From the NCBI GenBank assembly GCA_012519635.1, contig JAAYPV010000058.1, forward strand, positions 1 through 37,131: 37,131 nucleotides of DNA, in the 5' to 3' direction. This DNA is from Clostridiales bacterium (GTDB lineage Bacteria > Bacillota > Clostridia > Oscillospirales > Ruminococcaceae). Within the stretch, counting starts at the first letter, position 1; each line of letters begins with the position of its first letter. Positions 16,535 to 25,970 of the stretch are shown here, piece after piece. The position numbers and the translations under genes are program-made. The notes under the pieces are model-generated. The model searched no databases and was not told the origin of the DNA. It saw only the letters and a program-made list of their open reading frames with translations.

Positions 16535-16882
16535 TTAAGAAAAATGTTGCTCAGTGCGTTTGACAAGTTCGTTGTAAATATAATATAATTTTTGCACATT
16601 GTTTTCAAGGAAGTAATAATGCATAATATAAGGTATAACCAAACCGAGAAGAATAGCAATCAGAAGGATTAGTGCAGGTATTTGAGCTACGAGGTAAATT
16701 CCGATTGAGATAAACAAGAGTACAGCAAAAAAACAAGTTACTATAAGATGAATAAATCGTTCATGTTGCATAAAATTTATCTGTATAAGGTGTTCGTGTA
16801 TTAATTTGTCGTAATCGCATTCTTTATTATTGTTTATTATATCCTCAATATATTTAATATAGTCATTAAGATATTTTTTCAT
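16535..16882 (-). CDS. Small two-helix membrane protein of unknown function
   Basis: I do not recognise this 115-residue protein. A cytosolic, charged N-terminal helix (about 1-35) is followed by two adjacent hydrophobic segments (about 44-64 and 68-88) and an amphipathic tail of about 25 residues. This gives a hairpin with both ends on the same side. I use the ATG at 16882, which has a weak GGTGA 8 nt upstream; an in-frame GTG at 16894 has no better site. It is the first gene of an operon with the Cache protein, so the two may form one membrane complex. The promoter at 16915-16943 drives both. Confidence 0.6.
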   Translation of the reverse strand: MKKYLNDYIKYIEDIINNNKECDYDKLIHEHLIQINFMQHERFIHLIVTCFFAVLLFISIGIYLVAQIPALILLIAILLGLVIPYIMHYYFLENNVQKLYYIYNELVKRTEQHFS

Positions 16883-16914
16883 TCTAAAAATCACCGTACC
16901 AATTTATTTTAATT

Positions 16915-16943
16915 ATTATAGCATATTTATTCCGTTTAGGCAA
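16915..16943 (-). promoter_or_regulatory. Minus-strand promoter of the membrane/Cache operon
   Basis: Read on the minus strand, TTGCCT (16938-16943) and TATAAT (16915-16920) are 17 bp apart, and TGC precedes the -10, making an extended -10. The start site would be about 25 nt before the ATG at 16882. Confidence 0.75.
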
Positions 16944-17152
16944 TTAAATATGATTTTTTTACAATGTATCTTTGCAATTATGCCTTACACTTTTGAACAG
17001 ATAATCATCTGATTGCATTATAATATTCATTATAAATAGTTAAGCCTATGCTTTAAACTAGCTGTCACACAGGATTTTGTTCATCACCATTTTTTAACTA
17101 ACATATCTATTGCAAATCTACAAAAAAGTCATATATTTATCAATGTTAAAAC

Positions 17153-17182
17153 TTGACTTTATATTATGAAAAGTGTTATAAT
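17153..17182 (+). promoter_or_regulatory. Sigma-A promoter of the tepA-ylzJ-uppP-ftsK operon
   Basis: TTGACT (17153-17158) and a perfect TATAAT (17177-17182) are 18 bp apart with an extended TGT before the -10. Transcription would begin near 17189, so the leader is about 70 nt. Confidence 0.8.
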
Positions 17183-17195
17183 CAAATAGATATGT

Positions 17196-17255
17196 ATATA
17201 TCCATGCATATGAGAAATACTACATTACAGTATTTTATTGAATGAATGGATGTAT
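17196..17255 (+). promoter_or_regulatory. Nested stem structure filling the tepA leader
   Basis: ATATATCCAT (17196-17205) can pair with ATGGATGTAT (17246-17255) in ten consecutive pairs with one U-G. Inside it, AAATACT (17215-17221) pairs with AGTATTT (17229-17235). The outer helix covers the GGA that is the only Shine-Dalgarno-like sequence before the tepA ATG at 17261. Folding could therefore limit translation of tepA, which is inference. The helices are A/U-rich and no known riboswitch is recognised. Confidence 0.45.
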
Positions 17256-17260
17256 GAAAA

Positions 17261-18055
17261 ATGATTAATAATTATAACGCTTATCAATTAAAAGAAAACG
17301 GAAATGAAGATGGAAATCAGGATAATGACCAAAATGAGAAAACAGATATAGAGGAAACATTAGACCAGGCGAATTTAATTGAAAAAACAGGTGAGGTAGT
17401 TCCGAATAATGCGAAACACCTTATTCATTGCCTTACAATTATAGGTCAGGTTGAGGGGCATTATGTTCTGCCATCACAGAATAAAACCACAAAATATGAG
17501 CATATAATACCATCACTTGTTGCAATTGAACAGGACAGGTCGATAAGAGGGCTTATTATTATTCTGAACACAGTCGGCGGCGATGTTGAGGCAGGACTTG
17601 CTATTGCTGAGCTGATTGCAGGAATGAAAACGCCTACGGTATCGCTTGTTGTTGGGGGCGGACATTCAATAGGAGTGCCTCTTGCAGTAAGTGCTAAGAA
17701 GTCATTTATAGCCCAGTCGGCAACTATGACAATACACCCTGTAAGAATGAATGGATTAGTCTTGGGAGTACCACAAACAATGTCTTATTTTGAGAAAATG
17801 CAAAACAGAATAATAAATTTTGTGACATCTAACAGCAGAATTACCGATGAAGAATTCAGGAGACTTATGATGCAGACAGGTGAGCTTACTATGGACTTGG
17901 GCACAGTTATTGACGGGGAGAAGGCAGTTGAGATAGGTTTAATTGACAGCATAGGTGGTCTTGGTGATGCGATTGAGTGTTTATATCAGATGATTGAGGA
18001 AACTGGTGAAAAGTATCCTGATACGGTGCAAGAGAATGGGGTGGAGCAATCGTGA
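17261..18055 (+). CDS. tepA: ClpP-like protease TepA (translocation-enhancing protein family)
   Basis: A 264-residue serine protease of the ClpP/crotonase fold, of the YmfB/TepA branch found next to ftsK/spoIIIE in Firmicutes. A charged, low-complexity N-terminus (about 1-45, rich in N/E/D) precedes the fold. The catalytic Ser136 lies in [10 protein letters not shown] and His159 in MTIHPVR; Asp212 in MDLGTVIDG is the likely third member, followed by the ClpP-like AVEIGLIDS. TepA has been linked to protein export in Bacillus; the substrate here is unknown. The ribosome site is poor (GGA 10 nt upstream) and lies in a hairpin. The stop codon overlaps the ylzJ start (TGATG). Confidence 0.88.
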   Translation: MINNYNAYQLKENGNEDGNQDNDQNEKTDIEETLDQANLIEKTGEVVPNNAKHLIHCLTIIGQVEGHYVLPSQNKTTKYEHIIPSLVAIEQDRSIRGLIIILNTVGGDVEAGLAIAELIAGMKTPTVSLVVGGGHSIGVPLAVSAKKSFIAQSATMTIHPVRMNGLVLGVPQTMSYFEKMQNRIINFVTSNSRITDEEFRRLMMQTGELTMDLGTVIDGEKAVEIGLIDSIGGLGDAIECLYQMIEETGEKYPDTVQENGVEQS

Positions 18056-18231
18056 TGCACACTATAATAAGCCTTGATGATGTATTTTATATGACTGTAA
18101 AGAATATTAATACTATGCCTGCACCGATTAATAATCTTGATTTAACTAATCCGATGATTGATAGGGAAATATTTTCGACTAATCCAAACGACTTTCTTGA
18201 TAGGTTGCGTATGGAGGGTCAGCTTATTTAA
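18055..18231 (+). CDS. ylzJ: YlzJ-like small protein
   Basis: A 58-residue protein starting [12 protein letters not shown] and ending DRLRMEGQLI. In Firmicutes a YlzJ-like protein sits between tepA and ftsK/spoIIIE, and this gene has the same position, size and general pattern (start of the type M-x-x-I/L-x-x-x-D/E-x-V-F, central P-rich turn). It overlaps tepA by one base, which implies translational coupling; GGTGGAG lies 11 nt upstream. No membrane segment is visible. The function of the family is not known. Because it is short, the call rests mostly on context. Confidence 0.75.
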   Translation: MHTIISLDDVFYMTVKNINTMPAPINNLDLTNPMIDREIFSTNPNDFLDRLRMEGQLI

Positions 18232-18267
18232 GAAATATTCATGTTAGTTAGCAAATACAGATGAAAA

Positions 18268-18286
18268 GGGCGGGTTGAACTCGCCC
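18268..18286 (+). promoter_or_regulatory. GC-rich hairpin between ylzJ and uppP
   Basis: GGGCGGG (18268-18274) pairs with CTCGCCC (18280-18286) in seven pairs, including one G-U, around a TTGAA loop. No T-run follows. It lies 24 nt before the uppP start, so it could be a transcript-processing, stabilising or attenuating element. It is conspicuous only by its GC content in this AT-rich setting. Confidence 0.4.
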
Positions 18287-18310
18287 ATTATGAATTTACG
18301 GAGGCGACAT

Positions 18311-19180
18311 ATGACAATATTTGAGGCTATTATACAAGGAATTATTCAGGGGTTAACAGAGTTTCTACCTATTTCAAGCTCAGGGCATTTATCAGTTTAT
18401 CAGCATCTAACTGGCAATAGCGGTGAGACAGGATTTTTAATGCTGGCTGTTTTACATCTAGGTACGCTGGTAGCAGTTTTTATAGCGTTTTGGGATACAA
18501 TATGGGCATTAATAAAAGAATTTTTTGTTATGCTAAAGGATATATTTACTTGGAAGTTTAAGTGGAAAGAAATGAACGGTGAGCGACGAATGATAATAAT
18601 GCTTATAATTTCGCTTTCAATGCTTATACCATTTTACATATTCAAAGACTTTTTTGTGAGGATTTCAAAGGATAATGATATAATAGTTGAGGGAGTTTGT
18701 TTTTTATATACATCGCTGATACTATTTTTATCTGACCGTTGTGTAAAGGGAAAAAGAGAACCAAAAGATATAACATTAAGGAATGCTGTAACGGTTGGAA
18801 TCTTTCAAGGTGTGGCATTAATGCCGGGAATATCGCGTTCGGGTTCGACGATATGTGGAGGTCTGTTTAGCGGTTTTACAAGGGAAACAGCAGTGAGCTT
18901 TTCTTTTATATTGGGTATACCAGCTATTTTAGGTGGTTGTCTCCTTGAGGTTAAAGACGCATTTGAGGCAGGACAGACTGAGATAAAGGTATTGCCATTT
19001 TTAATTGGCTTTATAGTTTCAGCTGTTGTTGGAATATTTGCGATAAAATTGGTTAAATGGTTGATAAAAACTGATAAGTTTAAAGTATTTGCATTCTACA
19101 CATTTGTGTTAGGAATAGTTGTGATAAGTATTGGAATAATTGAAAAGGTTGCTGGAAAAGGCATAATGGAGATTGTGTAG
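18311..19180 (+). CDS. uppP: Undecaprenyl-diphosphatase UppP (BacA family)
   Basis: Removes phosphate from undecaprenyl diphosphate at the membrane to recycle the lipid carrier for cell-wall synthesis; the family confers bacitracin tolerance. The 289-residue multi-pass protein has both family motifs: LPISSSGHL near the N-terminus, preceded by QGLTEF, and PGISRSGST (about residue 175), plus many hydrophobic segments. The ATG at 18311 follows GGAGGCGACAT; an in-frame start at 18275 would add 12 residues without a site. It lies between ylzJ and ftsK, 29 bp before the latter. Confidence 0.95.
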   Translation: MTIFEAIIQGIIQGLTEFLPISSSGHLSVYQHLTGNSGETGFLMLAVLHLGTLVAVFIAFWDTIWALIKEFFVMLKDIFTWKFKWKEMNGERRMIIMLIISLSMLIPFYIFKDFFVRISKDNDIIVEGVCFLYTSLILFLSDRCVKGKREPKDITLRNAVTVGIFQGVALMPGISRSGSTICGGLFSGFTRETAVSFSFILGIPAILGGCLLEVKDAFEAGQTEIKVLPFLIGFIVSAVVGIFAIKLVKWLIKTDKFKVFAFYTFVLGIVVISIGIIEKVAGKGIMEIV

Positions 19181-19209
19181 AGTTTCTACAAAGGAGGGAG
19201 AGCGGAGAA

Positions 19210-21681
19210 GTGGCAGAAAAGAAAAAAAAAGGGACGAAAAACACCTCATCCGCAAAAAAGGAAAAACAGCCAGAGGTCACAACAACAAATATAAAGAAAA
19301 AAAATAAAAAAACATATACAAATCAGTTTTGGTCTGTAGTATTGTTTGCGGCAGGAATTTTAGTTTTTCTTTTAATAATTATAGAAGGCAATTCAGGCTG
19401 GTATTGGATACATAATGTTATAAGAGGACTATTTGGTTTTTCAGTAATTTTTGTACCAATAATCTTGATTTACACATCCTTGCTTATTGCAAGGGATGAA
19501 TCTCAGGAGATTGTAGCAGGTCGTGTCTTATGGGGCATAGGTCTAATGATGCTTACAAGTGCCATTGTCCAGATTTTTATAGTAGGAGAGATACCTGGTT
19601 CTGATTTCGGATTGAAGATAAAGAATCTTTATGATAATGGTAGGAATTTAAAGGGTGGAGGAGTTATAAGTGGTCTGGTAGCATGGCCACTGTTGAAGCT
19701 TTTCGGTGCGATTGGTGCAAAGATTATTATTCTATTATTGTTCTTTGTATTCATGATGCTACTTACTAATTTCGGGCTATTTGACTTTTTTGGATTATTT
19801 TATAAGCCAGTTAAAACAGCACATGGCTATATGAAAAGAATAAGAGAAGAGAACGCATTAATTGATGAGTATGATGAAGAGATAGAAAAAGAGAAGGAGC
19901 TTGAGAAGAAAAAAGACAAGGAAGCCTTAGGGATATTTAATTCTAAAAAGAATAAGCCAGTATTGCCAAACAAAGATTTTGATTTGGATATACCAATAAC
20001 AGTGGGTGGAAATAAGGTTAAGGATACAGGCCTGGACATTCCTATTTTAGATAAAGAGGTTAATGCTGACAAGTCAAAAAAGCAGAAACAGAAATCAGAC
20101 GGTGAGCCAGAAATTGAAGAATTAATCAATCGTGCTATGGAGGACTCAATCAAAAAGAAAAAAACAGAAGCCTATACACAGGATGAATCTGTAGCTAAAG
20201 CTCAAGTTGAAAGCCCATATAAATTCCCTCCGATTTCTTTGTTAAAGCAAGGTACAAATACAGAGGTTGATGTTAATTCGACCATTGAGATGAAGCAAAA
20301 GGCTGATATACTTGTTGATACACTTAAAAGCTTTGGCGTACAGACGAGGATTGTAGGGATACATAGGGGACCGACAGTTACAAGATATGAGGTACAGCCA
20401 TCTGCAGGAGTAAAGATTTCAAGGATTACAGGTTTAGCTGATGATATTGCATTAAATCTTGCAGCTGCGGGCGTGCGAATTGAAGCACCTATTCCTGGAA
20501 AACCAGCTGTTGGTATAGAGGTACCGAATGAGAAGAAGGACCTTGTTACATTGCGTGAAATTCTTGAAAGTAAAGAGTTTAAGACATCAAAGAGCAAGCT
20601 CACATTTTGTCTTGGAAAAGATATTGCGGGTAATGTTGTACTTGGAGATGTTGCAAAAATGCCTCATGTAATAATCGCTGGAGCCACTGGTTCAGGTAAA
20701 TCAGTTTGCACTAACTCAATAATTATGAGTATACTTTATAATGCATCACCTGATGAGGTAAGGCTTGTCCTCATTGACCCTAAGATAGTTGAATTTAAGG
20801 TTTATGATGGGATTCCGCATTTGCTTATTCCAGTAGTTACAGACCCTAGAAAAGCAGCTGGTGCGTTGAATTGGGCTGTTCAGGAAATGCTTAAGAGGTA
20901 CCAGCTTTTTGCAGATAATAATGTTAGGGATATTACTGGCTATAATGAATTGGCGGCAGAAAGAGAGGACATTACTCCGATTCCTAAAATTGTAATTGCA
21001 ATTGATGAGCTTGCAGACCTTATGATGGCAGCATCAAAAGAGGTTGAGGACGCAATCTGTCGTCTTGCACAGATGGCAAGAGCGGCAGGTATGCATTTAA
21101 TTATTGCAACACAGCGTCCTACTGTAAATGTAATCACAGGTTTGATTAAGGCTAATATTCCAAGCAGAATTGCTTTATCTGTTATGTCGCAAACTGACTC
21201 TAGAACAATTTTAGATATGGGTGGAGCTGAAAAATTATTAGGACATGGTGATATGCTTTACTTTCCATCTGGTATGCCAAAACCAGTAAGGGTACAGGGG
21301 TGTTTCTGTTCTACAAAAGAAATTGAATCCGTTGTTGAATTTATAAAGAAGGAAAGCCAGCCTGATTACAGCGATGAAATTTTAGATGAAATTGAAAAGA
21401 ATACACCAGTGATACCTGATGAAAAGGAATCCCCTGAAATAAGTGGTACAGATGGTGATGATGAAATAATAGAGAAGGCAATTGAAATAATAGTAGAGGC
21501 AGGACAAGCGTCCACCTCAATGCTGCAGCGACGATTGAAATTGGGGTATGCGAGGGCTGCAAGAATTATGGATGAGATTGAGGGCATGGGCATTGTTGGA
21601 GAATCAGAGGGTGCAAAGCCTAGAAAGGTGCTTTTGAGCAAGCAGCAATGGGCAGAAAGAAAGATGAGAGGTAATATTTAA
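19210..21681 (+). CDS. ftsK: DNA translocase FtsK/SpoIIIE
   Basis: An 823-residue DNA pump that clears chromosome DNA from the division or sporulation septum. A lysine-rich start is followed by four hydrophobic segments (about 40-60, 70-92, 104-125 and 160-190) and a charged linker (about 205-335). The motor follows: Walker A GATGSGKS (491-498), Walker B IVIAIDE (594-600) and the [29 protein letters not shown] segment. The C-terminal gamma winged-helix domain (about 753-823) binds oriented DNA sequences. The start is GTG after AAGGAGGGAGAGCGGAGAA. The tepA-ylzJ neighbours match the spoIIIE locus of Bacillus, so the name SpoIIIE is equally apt. The second and third lysine codons lie in a nine-A run. 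Confidence 0.95.
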   Translation: MAEKKKKGTKNTSSAKKEKQPEVTTTNIKKKNKKTYTNQFWSVVLFAAGILVFLLIIIEGNSGWYWIHNVIRGLFGFSVIFVPIILIYTSLLIARDESQEIVAGRVLWGIGLMMLTSAIVQIFIVGEIPGSDFGLKIKNLYDNGRNLKGGGVISGLVAWPLLKLFGAIGAKIIILLLFFVFMMLLTNFGLFDFFGLFYKPVKTAHGYMKRIREENALIDEYDEEIEKEKELEKKKDKEALGIFNSKKNKPVLPNKDFDLDIPITVGGNKVKDTGLDIPILDKEVNADKSKKQKQKSDGEPEIEELINRAMEDSIKKKKTEAYTQDESVAKAQVESPYKFPPISLLKQGTNTEVDVNSTIEMKQKADILVDTLKSFGVQTRIVGIHRGPTVTRYEVQPSAGVKISRITGLADDIALNLAAAGVRIEAPIPGKPAVGIEVPNEKKDLVTLREILESKEFKTSKSKLTFCLGKDIAGNVVLGDVAKMPHVIIAGATGSGKSVCTNSIIMSILYNASPDEVRLVLIDPKIVEFKVYDGIPHLLIPVVTDPRKAAGALNWAVQEMLKRYQLFADNNVRDITGYNELAAEREDITPIPKIVIAIDELADLMMAASKEVEDAICRLAQMARAAGMHLIIATQRPTVNVITGLIKANIPSRIALSVMSQTDSRTILDMGGAEKLLGHGDMLYFPSGMPKPVRVQGCFCSTKEIESVVEFIKKESQPDYSDEILDEIEKNTPVIPDEKESPEISGTDGDDEIIEKAIEIIVEAGQASTSMLQRRLKLGYARAARIMDEIEGMGIVGESEGAKPRKVLLSKQQWAERKMRGNI

Positions 21682-21706
21682 TAAGTATGTTGAAAGTGGT
21701 GCTGTA

Positions 21707-23617
21707 ATGGATGGATTTTTACCTATATCAAGGCAGGATATGCATGAGATGGGGATTGAGCAATTGGATTTTATATTGGTAACTGGTGATGCATATGTTG
21801 ACCATCCAAGCTTTGGAATTGCAATAATTTCACGATTACTTGAGGCAAAGGGATTCAGTGTCGGAATTATTTCACAGCCTAACTGGAAAAGTGATAAGGA
21901 CTTTAAGGCTTTAGGTGTGCCTAAATACGCATTTTTAGTTACATCCGGCAACATAGATTCAATGGTGGCACATTATACAGTTGCAAAACGCAAGCGTTCT
22001 GATGACGCTTATACTGCTGGTGGAAAGGCCGGAAAGCGTCCTGATAGGGCAGTGATTGTATATTGTCAAAAGCTAAGGGAAATATTTGGAGGTATCCCTA
22101 TAATAATAGGTGGGCTTGAGGCGTCGTTAAGGCGTTTTGCACATTATGATTATTGGGACGATGTTGTAAAGCCTTCCGTTTTAGTGGAAAGTAAAGCTGA
22201 TTTGCTTTTGTATGGCATGAGTGAAAATCAAATCATTGAGGTAGCAAACAGACTTAAAAATGGTGAGGATATTAAAGCATTAACTGATATTAGAGGAACC
22301 TGTTATCTTACACAGCCTGTAAATACTCCCATAGGTTCAGCTGAATGTCCAAGCTTTGAACAGGTTTCTGTAAATAAAGAAGCCTATGCAAGGGCATGCA
22401 GAATACAATATGACCAGCAGGATGAGGTTTATGGAAGGACTGTGATACAGAGGCATGGCAAGCAGATGCTGGTTCAGAATCCTCCCGCAAAAAGTCTTAC
22501 ACAGGAAGAGCTTGATTTTGTTTATAGCTTGCCGTATAAGCGAACATATCACCCATGTTATGAGTCAGAGGGAGGAGTTCCTGGAATTGAGGAGGTAAAG
22601 TTTTCGATAACTCATAACAGGGGCTGTTTTGGGCACTGTAATTTTTGCTCAATAGCACTGCATCAAGGCAGGCGTATTTCGTGTAGAAGTGAGGAATCAA
22701 TTTTTGAAGAAGCTGAAAGGATTATGCAAATGCCTGATTTTAAAGGTTATATCCATGATGTAGGCGGTCCAACTGCGAATTTCAGGCAGCCATCCTGTCA
22801 GAAACAGCTTGAAAAGGGATTGTGTAAAGGAAAGAAGTGTTTGGCACCCTTTCCTTGCAAGGCTTTGGAGGTTGACCATACGGAATATCTTCGAATATTA
22901 AGAAGATTAAGGAAAATAAAGGGTGTAAAGCGTGTTTTCATTCGTTCAGGAATACGCTATGATTATTTGATAGAGGATGAAAATGATGAATTTATGCGTG
23001 AGCTTATTAAGCATCATGTCAGCGGACAGCTGAAGGTTGCACCTGAGCATTGTTCAGCAGTTGTGCTGGATAAGATGGGTAAGCCGCATATTGAGGGATA
23101 TAAGCGCTTTCAGGAGAAGTTTTACTCTATTACAAAGGGGATTAATAAAGAGCAATATCTTGTTCCATACCTTATGTCATCACATCCAGGAAGCACTTTG
23201 CGAGAGGCAATTGAGTTAGCTTTGTTTTTAAAGGAAAATAATATTCGTCCTGAACAGGTACAGGACTTTTATCCAACCCCTGGAACAATTTCAACTTGTA
23301 TGTTTTATACAGAGCTTGACCCATATACAATGGAGAAGGTGTATGTGCCGAAAACATCTCATGAAAAGGCAATGCAGAGAGCGTTGTTACAGTATTTCAA
23401 GCCACAGAACAGAGAACTTGTGATAGAGGCATTGAGGCGTGCAAACAGGCATGATTTAATTGGAAATACTGAAAAATGTATAGTTACAGACAATTCCAAT
23501 GGTGGAAAAGTCACTAAAAGCAAGGTTAATAAAAATTCAAAGCATACATCTGGTTATAGAAGTGAAAGGAAAGGCGAATGGCAAAGAGTAGAACAAAAAC
23601 GCAGACGAAAAAGATAA
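21707..23617 (+). CDS. YgiQ-family radical SAM protein
   Basis: A 636-residue radical S-adenosylmethionine protein of the YgiQ family. The N-terminal part (about 1-170; [38 protein letters not shown]) is characteristic of YgiQ. The radical SAM domain binds its 4Fe-4S cluster with Cys307, Cys311 and Cys314 ([10 protein letters not shown]). The middle has a second cysteine group ([22 protein letters not shown]), also typical of this family. The C-terminus is basic and ends in KRRRKR. The reaction catalysed is unknown. It starts 25 bp after ftsK with a weak ribosome site, and its last 40 bp overlap the next gene. Confidence 0.9.
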   Translation: MDGFLPISRQDMHEMGIEQLDFILVTGDAYVDHPSFGIAIISRLLEAKGFSVGIISQPNWKSDKDFKALGVPKYAFLVTSGNIDSMVAHYTVAKRKRSDDAYTAGGKAGKRPDRAVIVYCQKLREIFGGIPIIIGGLEASLRRFAHYDYWDDVVKPSVLVESKADLLLYGMSENQIIEVANRLKNGEDIKALTDIRGTCYLTQPVNTPIGSAECPSFEQVSVNKEAYARACRIQYDQQDEVYGRTVIQRHGKQMLVQNPPAKSLTQEELDFVYSLPYKRTYHPCYESEGGVPGIEEVKFSITHNRGCFGHCNFCSIALHQGRRISCRSEESIFEEAERIMQMPDFKGYIHDVGGPTANFRQPSCQKQLEKGLCKGKKCLAPFPCKALEVDHTEYLRILRRLRKIKGVKRVFIRSGIRYDYLIEDENDEFMRELIKHHVSGQLKVAPEHCSAVVLDKMGKPHIEGYKRFQEKFYSITKGINKEQYLVPYLMSSHPGSTLREAIELALFLKENNIRPEQVQDFYPTPGTISTCMFYTELDPYTMEKVYVPKTSHEKAMQRALLQYFKPQNRELVIEALRRANRHDLIGNTEKCIVTDNSNGGKVTKSKVNKNSKHTSGYRSERKGEWQRVEQKRRRKR

Positions 23618-24513
23618 AAGGTAGATTAAGTGCGATAATAGTATGTATTTGTTTGCTTGTTGTAGCAACACTTGCAATAACTGATTACTTTGGTATTTTC
23701 ACATATGAAAAATTAATTAGTGTTTTTGGACTCAATAATGGAGTTGTTGTTGACGGAGATTTAAGTGTTCATTTTATCAATGTCGGACAGGGTGATTGCT
23801 CATTAATTATAAGTAATGGAGAAACAGCTCTAATTGATGCAGGTGAGGCTGAAAATGCTGATACGGTAGTGTCTTATCTAAATTCACAGGGAATAAAAAG
23901 GCTTGATTATGTAATTGTGTCACATCCTCATTCCGACCATATGGGAGGAATATCGATAGTGCTTGAAAGCTTTGAAATAGGAAAAGTGATTGTTCCGAAG
24001 GTTTCGGAGGAAATGACACCTACGACTAAAACCTACAAGGTATTCTTGCAGACAGTGCAGAATGAAGGCTTAAAGCTAACGCCAGCAAGGGTTGGAGATG
24101 TGTATAATTTAGGTGAAGCAAGTCTTGAAGTGCTTGCTCCAAATTCAGAATATAAGGATTTGAATAATTATTCAGTGGTAGCACTTTTAACACATGGTGA
24201 AAATAAGTTTTTATTTACAGGTGATGCTGAATCAGAATCCGAAAAAGAAATGTTGAAAAAAGGACTGCTTACAGGCGTTGATGTTCTCAAGGTTGGTCAT
24301 CATGGAAGTAATACATCCTCTAAGAAAAAGTTTTTAGAGGTAGTGAGGCCTGATTATGCAGTGATAATGTGTGGTGATAATTCGTACAATCATCCGCATA
24401 AGGAAACTATTGATAATTTACTTGAATATACCGATAATATATATAGGACTGACCAGCAAGGGACAATTGTGTTTATTTCCGATGGTGAAAATTTGAATGT
24501 TCGATATGAATAG
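23578..24513 (+). CDS. Membrane-anchored ComEC/Rec2-like metallo-beta-lactamase
   Basis: A 311-residue protein with one membrane or signal segment (about 17-36) and an extracellular metallo-beta-lactamase domain. It resembles the C-terminal domain of ComEC/Rec2: [15 protein letters not shown], the metal-binding [10 protein letters not shown] (His116, His118, Asp120, His121), [12 protein letters not shown] and [12 protein letters not shown]. ComEC-type domains are thought to degrade one DNA strand, and stand-alone versions may be secreted nucleases or hydrolases; the substrate here is unknown. Its first 40 bp lie inside the end of the radical SAM gene in another frame, so the two are translationally linked. 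It is paired with the DUF3006 gene, a common arrangement. Confidence 0.88.
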   Translation: MAKSRTKTQTKKIKGRLSAIIVCICLLVVATLAITDYFGIFTYEKLISVFGLNNGVVVDGDLSVHFINVGQGDCSLIISNGETALIDAGEAENADTVVSYLNSQGIKRLDYVIVSHPHSDHMGGISIVLESFEIGKVIVPKVSEEMTPTTKTYKVFLQTVQNEGLKLTPARVGDVYNLGEASLEVLAPNSEYKDLNNYSVVALLTHGENKFLFTGDAESESEKEMLKKGLLTGVDVLKVGHHGSNTSSKKKFLEVVRPDYAVIMCGDNSYNHPHKETIDNLLEYTDNIYRTDQQGTIVFISDGENLNVRYE

Positions 24514-24525
24514 TGGAGGGGTTTA

Positions 24526-24732
24526 ATGTTAGTTATTGATAGGTTTGAGGGAGATTATGCCATTGTTGAAGATGGAAATAAGCATATTAAGCTAGAGAAA
24601 AAAAATCTCCCCCCCGATGCAAAGGAAAGTGATGTACTTATTTTTGTTGATGGAAAGTATATAATAGACAAAGAGCAAACTCAGAAAAATAAAGAGGAAA
24701 TAATAAAGCTGCAAAACAGCCTATGGGAGTAA
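24526..24732 (+). CDS. DUF3006 family small protein
   Basis: A 68-residue protein with the DUF3006 pattern: VIDRFEGDYAIVED, then LEKKNLPPDAKESDVLIF and a charged C-terminal helix. Its function is not known, but the family very often accompanies a ComEC-like metallo-beta-lactamase gene as here (12 bp downstream), so it may be a regulator or partner. GTGGAGG lies just before the ATG. The reading frame crosses an A8 run and a C7 run near 24598-24615, the latter unusual for this genome. The stop codon precedes the next start by only 2 nt. Confidence 0.85.
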   Translation: MLVIDRFEGDYAIVEDGNKHIKLEKKNLPPDAKESDVLIFVDGKYIIDKEQTQKNKEEIIKLQNSLWE

Positions 24733-24734
24733 AT

Positions 24735-25955
24735 ATGCAATATGATGTTATAATAATCGGTGGTGGTGCAGCAGGTTGTATTGCCGCAATTACAGCTGCT
24801 AAACAAGGTCGTATAGTAGCTATTTTTGAGAAAAACGGCAGGCTGGGGAAAAAGCTGCTGATAACAGGTAAGGGTAGGTGCAATATTACAAATAATTGTA
24901 CGCAAGAGGAACTTATGCAAAACATTCCTTGTAATCCAAGATTCCTATATAGTGCCTTTTCACAGTTTTCACCACAGGATGTAATGGATTTTTTTGAAAA
25001 TGAAGGTGTGCCGCTTAAAACTGAACGAGGGAATAGAGTATTTCCGCAAAGCGATAAAGCAAAGGATATTGTAGTGGCATTGGAGAAATGCATTAAGGAA
25101 TATGGAGTTAAGCTGGTTGCAAATAAGGTTACAGCACTTATTTTGGAGGATGGAGTATGCAAGGGAGTTAAATGTAATGATGAGGAATATTTTGCCGAAT
25201 CTGTTTTGATAGCAACAGGTGGAAAATCATATCCTGCAACAGGCTCAACAGGTGATGGCTATACTCTTGCAATTAGTGCTGGGCATACTGTTACACCGCT
25301 TAAGCCTTCATTAGTGCCTATTGTTGCTGAGGAAAAATATTGTTCAGATATGATGGGTTTGTCACTTAAGAATGTCACGCTTAACTTATATGATGAAAAA
25401 AAGAAGATATATAGCGAAATGGGCGAAATGCTTTTTACGCATTTTGGAATATCCGGACCATTAGTTTTGAGCGCAAGCTCACATATACGAAATATGGAGC
25501 GAGGTAGATATAAAATTTTTATTGATTTAAAGCCATCACTCAGCGAAGAGAAGCTGGACTTGCGAATACAGCGTGATTTTGCTGATAATATAAATAAGAG
25601 TTTTATTAACTCTTTAGGTAAATTATTGCCGAATAAAATGATACCAGTGGTTGTGGGATTATCCGGGATTCCTTTTGATTTAAAGGTAAATAGTATAACC
25701 AAAGAGCAAAGAAAAAATCTTGTAAAGCTATTAAAGGCATTTCCGATAACGGTAACGGGTTTTCGTCCTATTGAGGAGGCTATTGTAACAAGTGGCGGAG
25801 TATCTGTAAAGGAGATAAATCCTAAAACTATGGAGTCCAAGCTTGTAAAGGGATTGTTTTTTGCTGGAGAGGTTATAGATGTTGATGGTTATACAGGTGG
25901 ATTTAATTTGCAGATAGCTTTCTCAACTGGGTATTGTGCAGGACTTAATATATAG
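24735..25955 (+). CDS. FAD-dependent oxidoreductase of the HI0933/BaiN family
   Basis: A 406-residue flavoprotein. The dinucleotide-binding site is YDVIIIGGGAAGCIAAI at the N-terminus, and the HI0933-type motif GKKLLITGKGRCNITNN follows at about residue 40. Later come ATGGKSYPATGSTGDG, FTHFGISGP and a closing FAGEVIDVDGYTGGFNLQIAFSTG, all typical of the family. Members bind FAD; the BaiN branch was proposed to act in bile-acid dehydroxylation, but most are conserved housekeeping proteins of unknown substrate, and that is likely here. I use the ATG at 24735, after GGGAG; the ATG at 24723 lies inside DUF3006 and has no site. cmk follows at 15 bp, a common clostridial order. Confidence 0.9.
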   Translation: MQYDVIIIGGGAAGCIAAITAAKQGRIVAIFEKNGRLGKKLLITGKGRCNITNNCTQEELMQNIPCNPRFLYSAFSQFSPQDVMDFFENEGVPLKTERGNRVFPQSDKAKDIVVALEKCIKEYGVKLVANKVTALILEDGVCKGVKCNDEEYFAESVLIATGGKSYPATGSTGDGYTLAISAGHTVTPLKPSLVPIVAEEKYCSDMMGLSLKNVTLNLYDEKKKIYSEMGEMLFTHFGISGPLVLSASSHIRNMERGRYKIFIDLKPSLSEEKLDLRIQRDFADNINKSFINSLGKLLPNKMIPVVVGLSGIPFDLKVNSITKEQRKNLVKLLKAFPITVTGFRPIEEAIVTSGGVSVKEINPKTMESKLVKGLFFAGEVIDVDGYTGGFNLQIAFSTGYCAGLNI

Positions 25956-25970
25956 GAGAAGAAATGATTT

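Larger units (their letters stand above)
16883..17260. other. Divergent intergenic region with two opposite promoters
   Basis: This 378-bp gene-free stretch separates the minus-strand membrane/Cache operon from the plus-strand tepA operon. It holds a strong promoter for each direction (minus at 16915-16943, plus at 17153-17182) and a structured tepA leader. The middle, about 16950-17150, is AT-rich, and I see no gene, tRNA or repeat in it. Confidence 0.7.

Noticed and set aside
16950-17150. Possible small RNA or tRNA in the AT-rich divergent region
   Set aside because: No cloverleaf, no GC-rich fold and no separate promoter-terminator pair could be seen.
20202-20603. Minus-strand frame within ftsK
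   Set aside because: Lies opposite the beta part of the FtsK motor, which is highly conserved; it is a shadow caused by AT-poor codon positions.
25259-25840. Minus-strand frame of 193 codons within the flavoprotein gene
   Set aside because: Opposite a strongly supported FAD-dependent oxidoreductase; no start signal and no recognisable domain.
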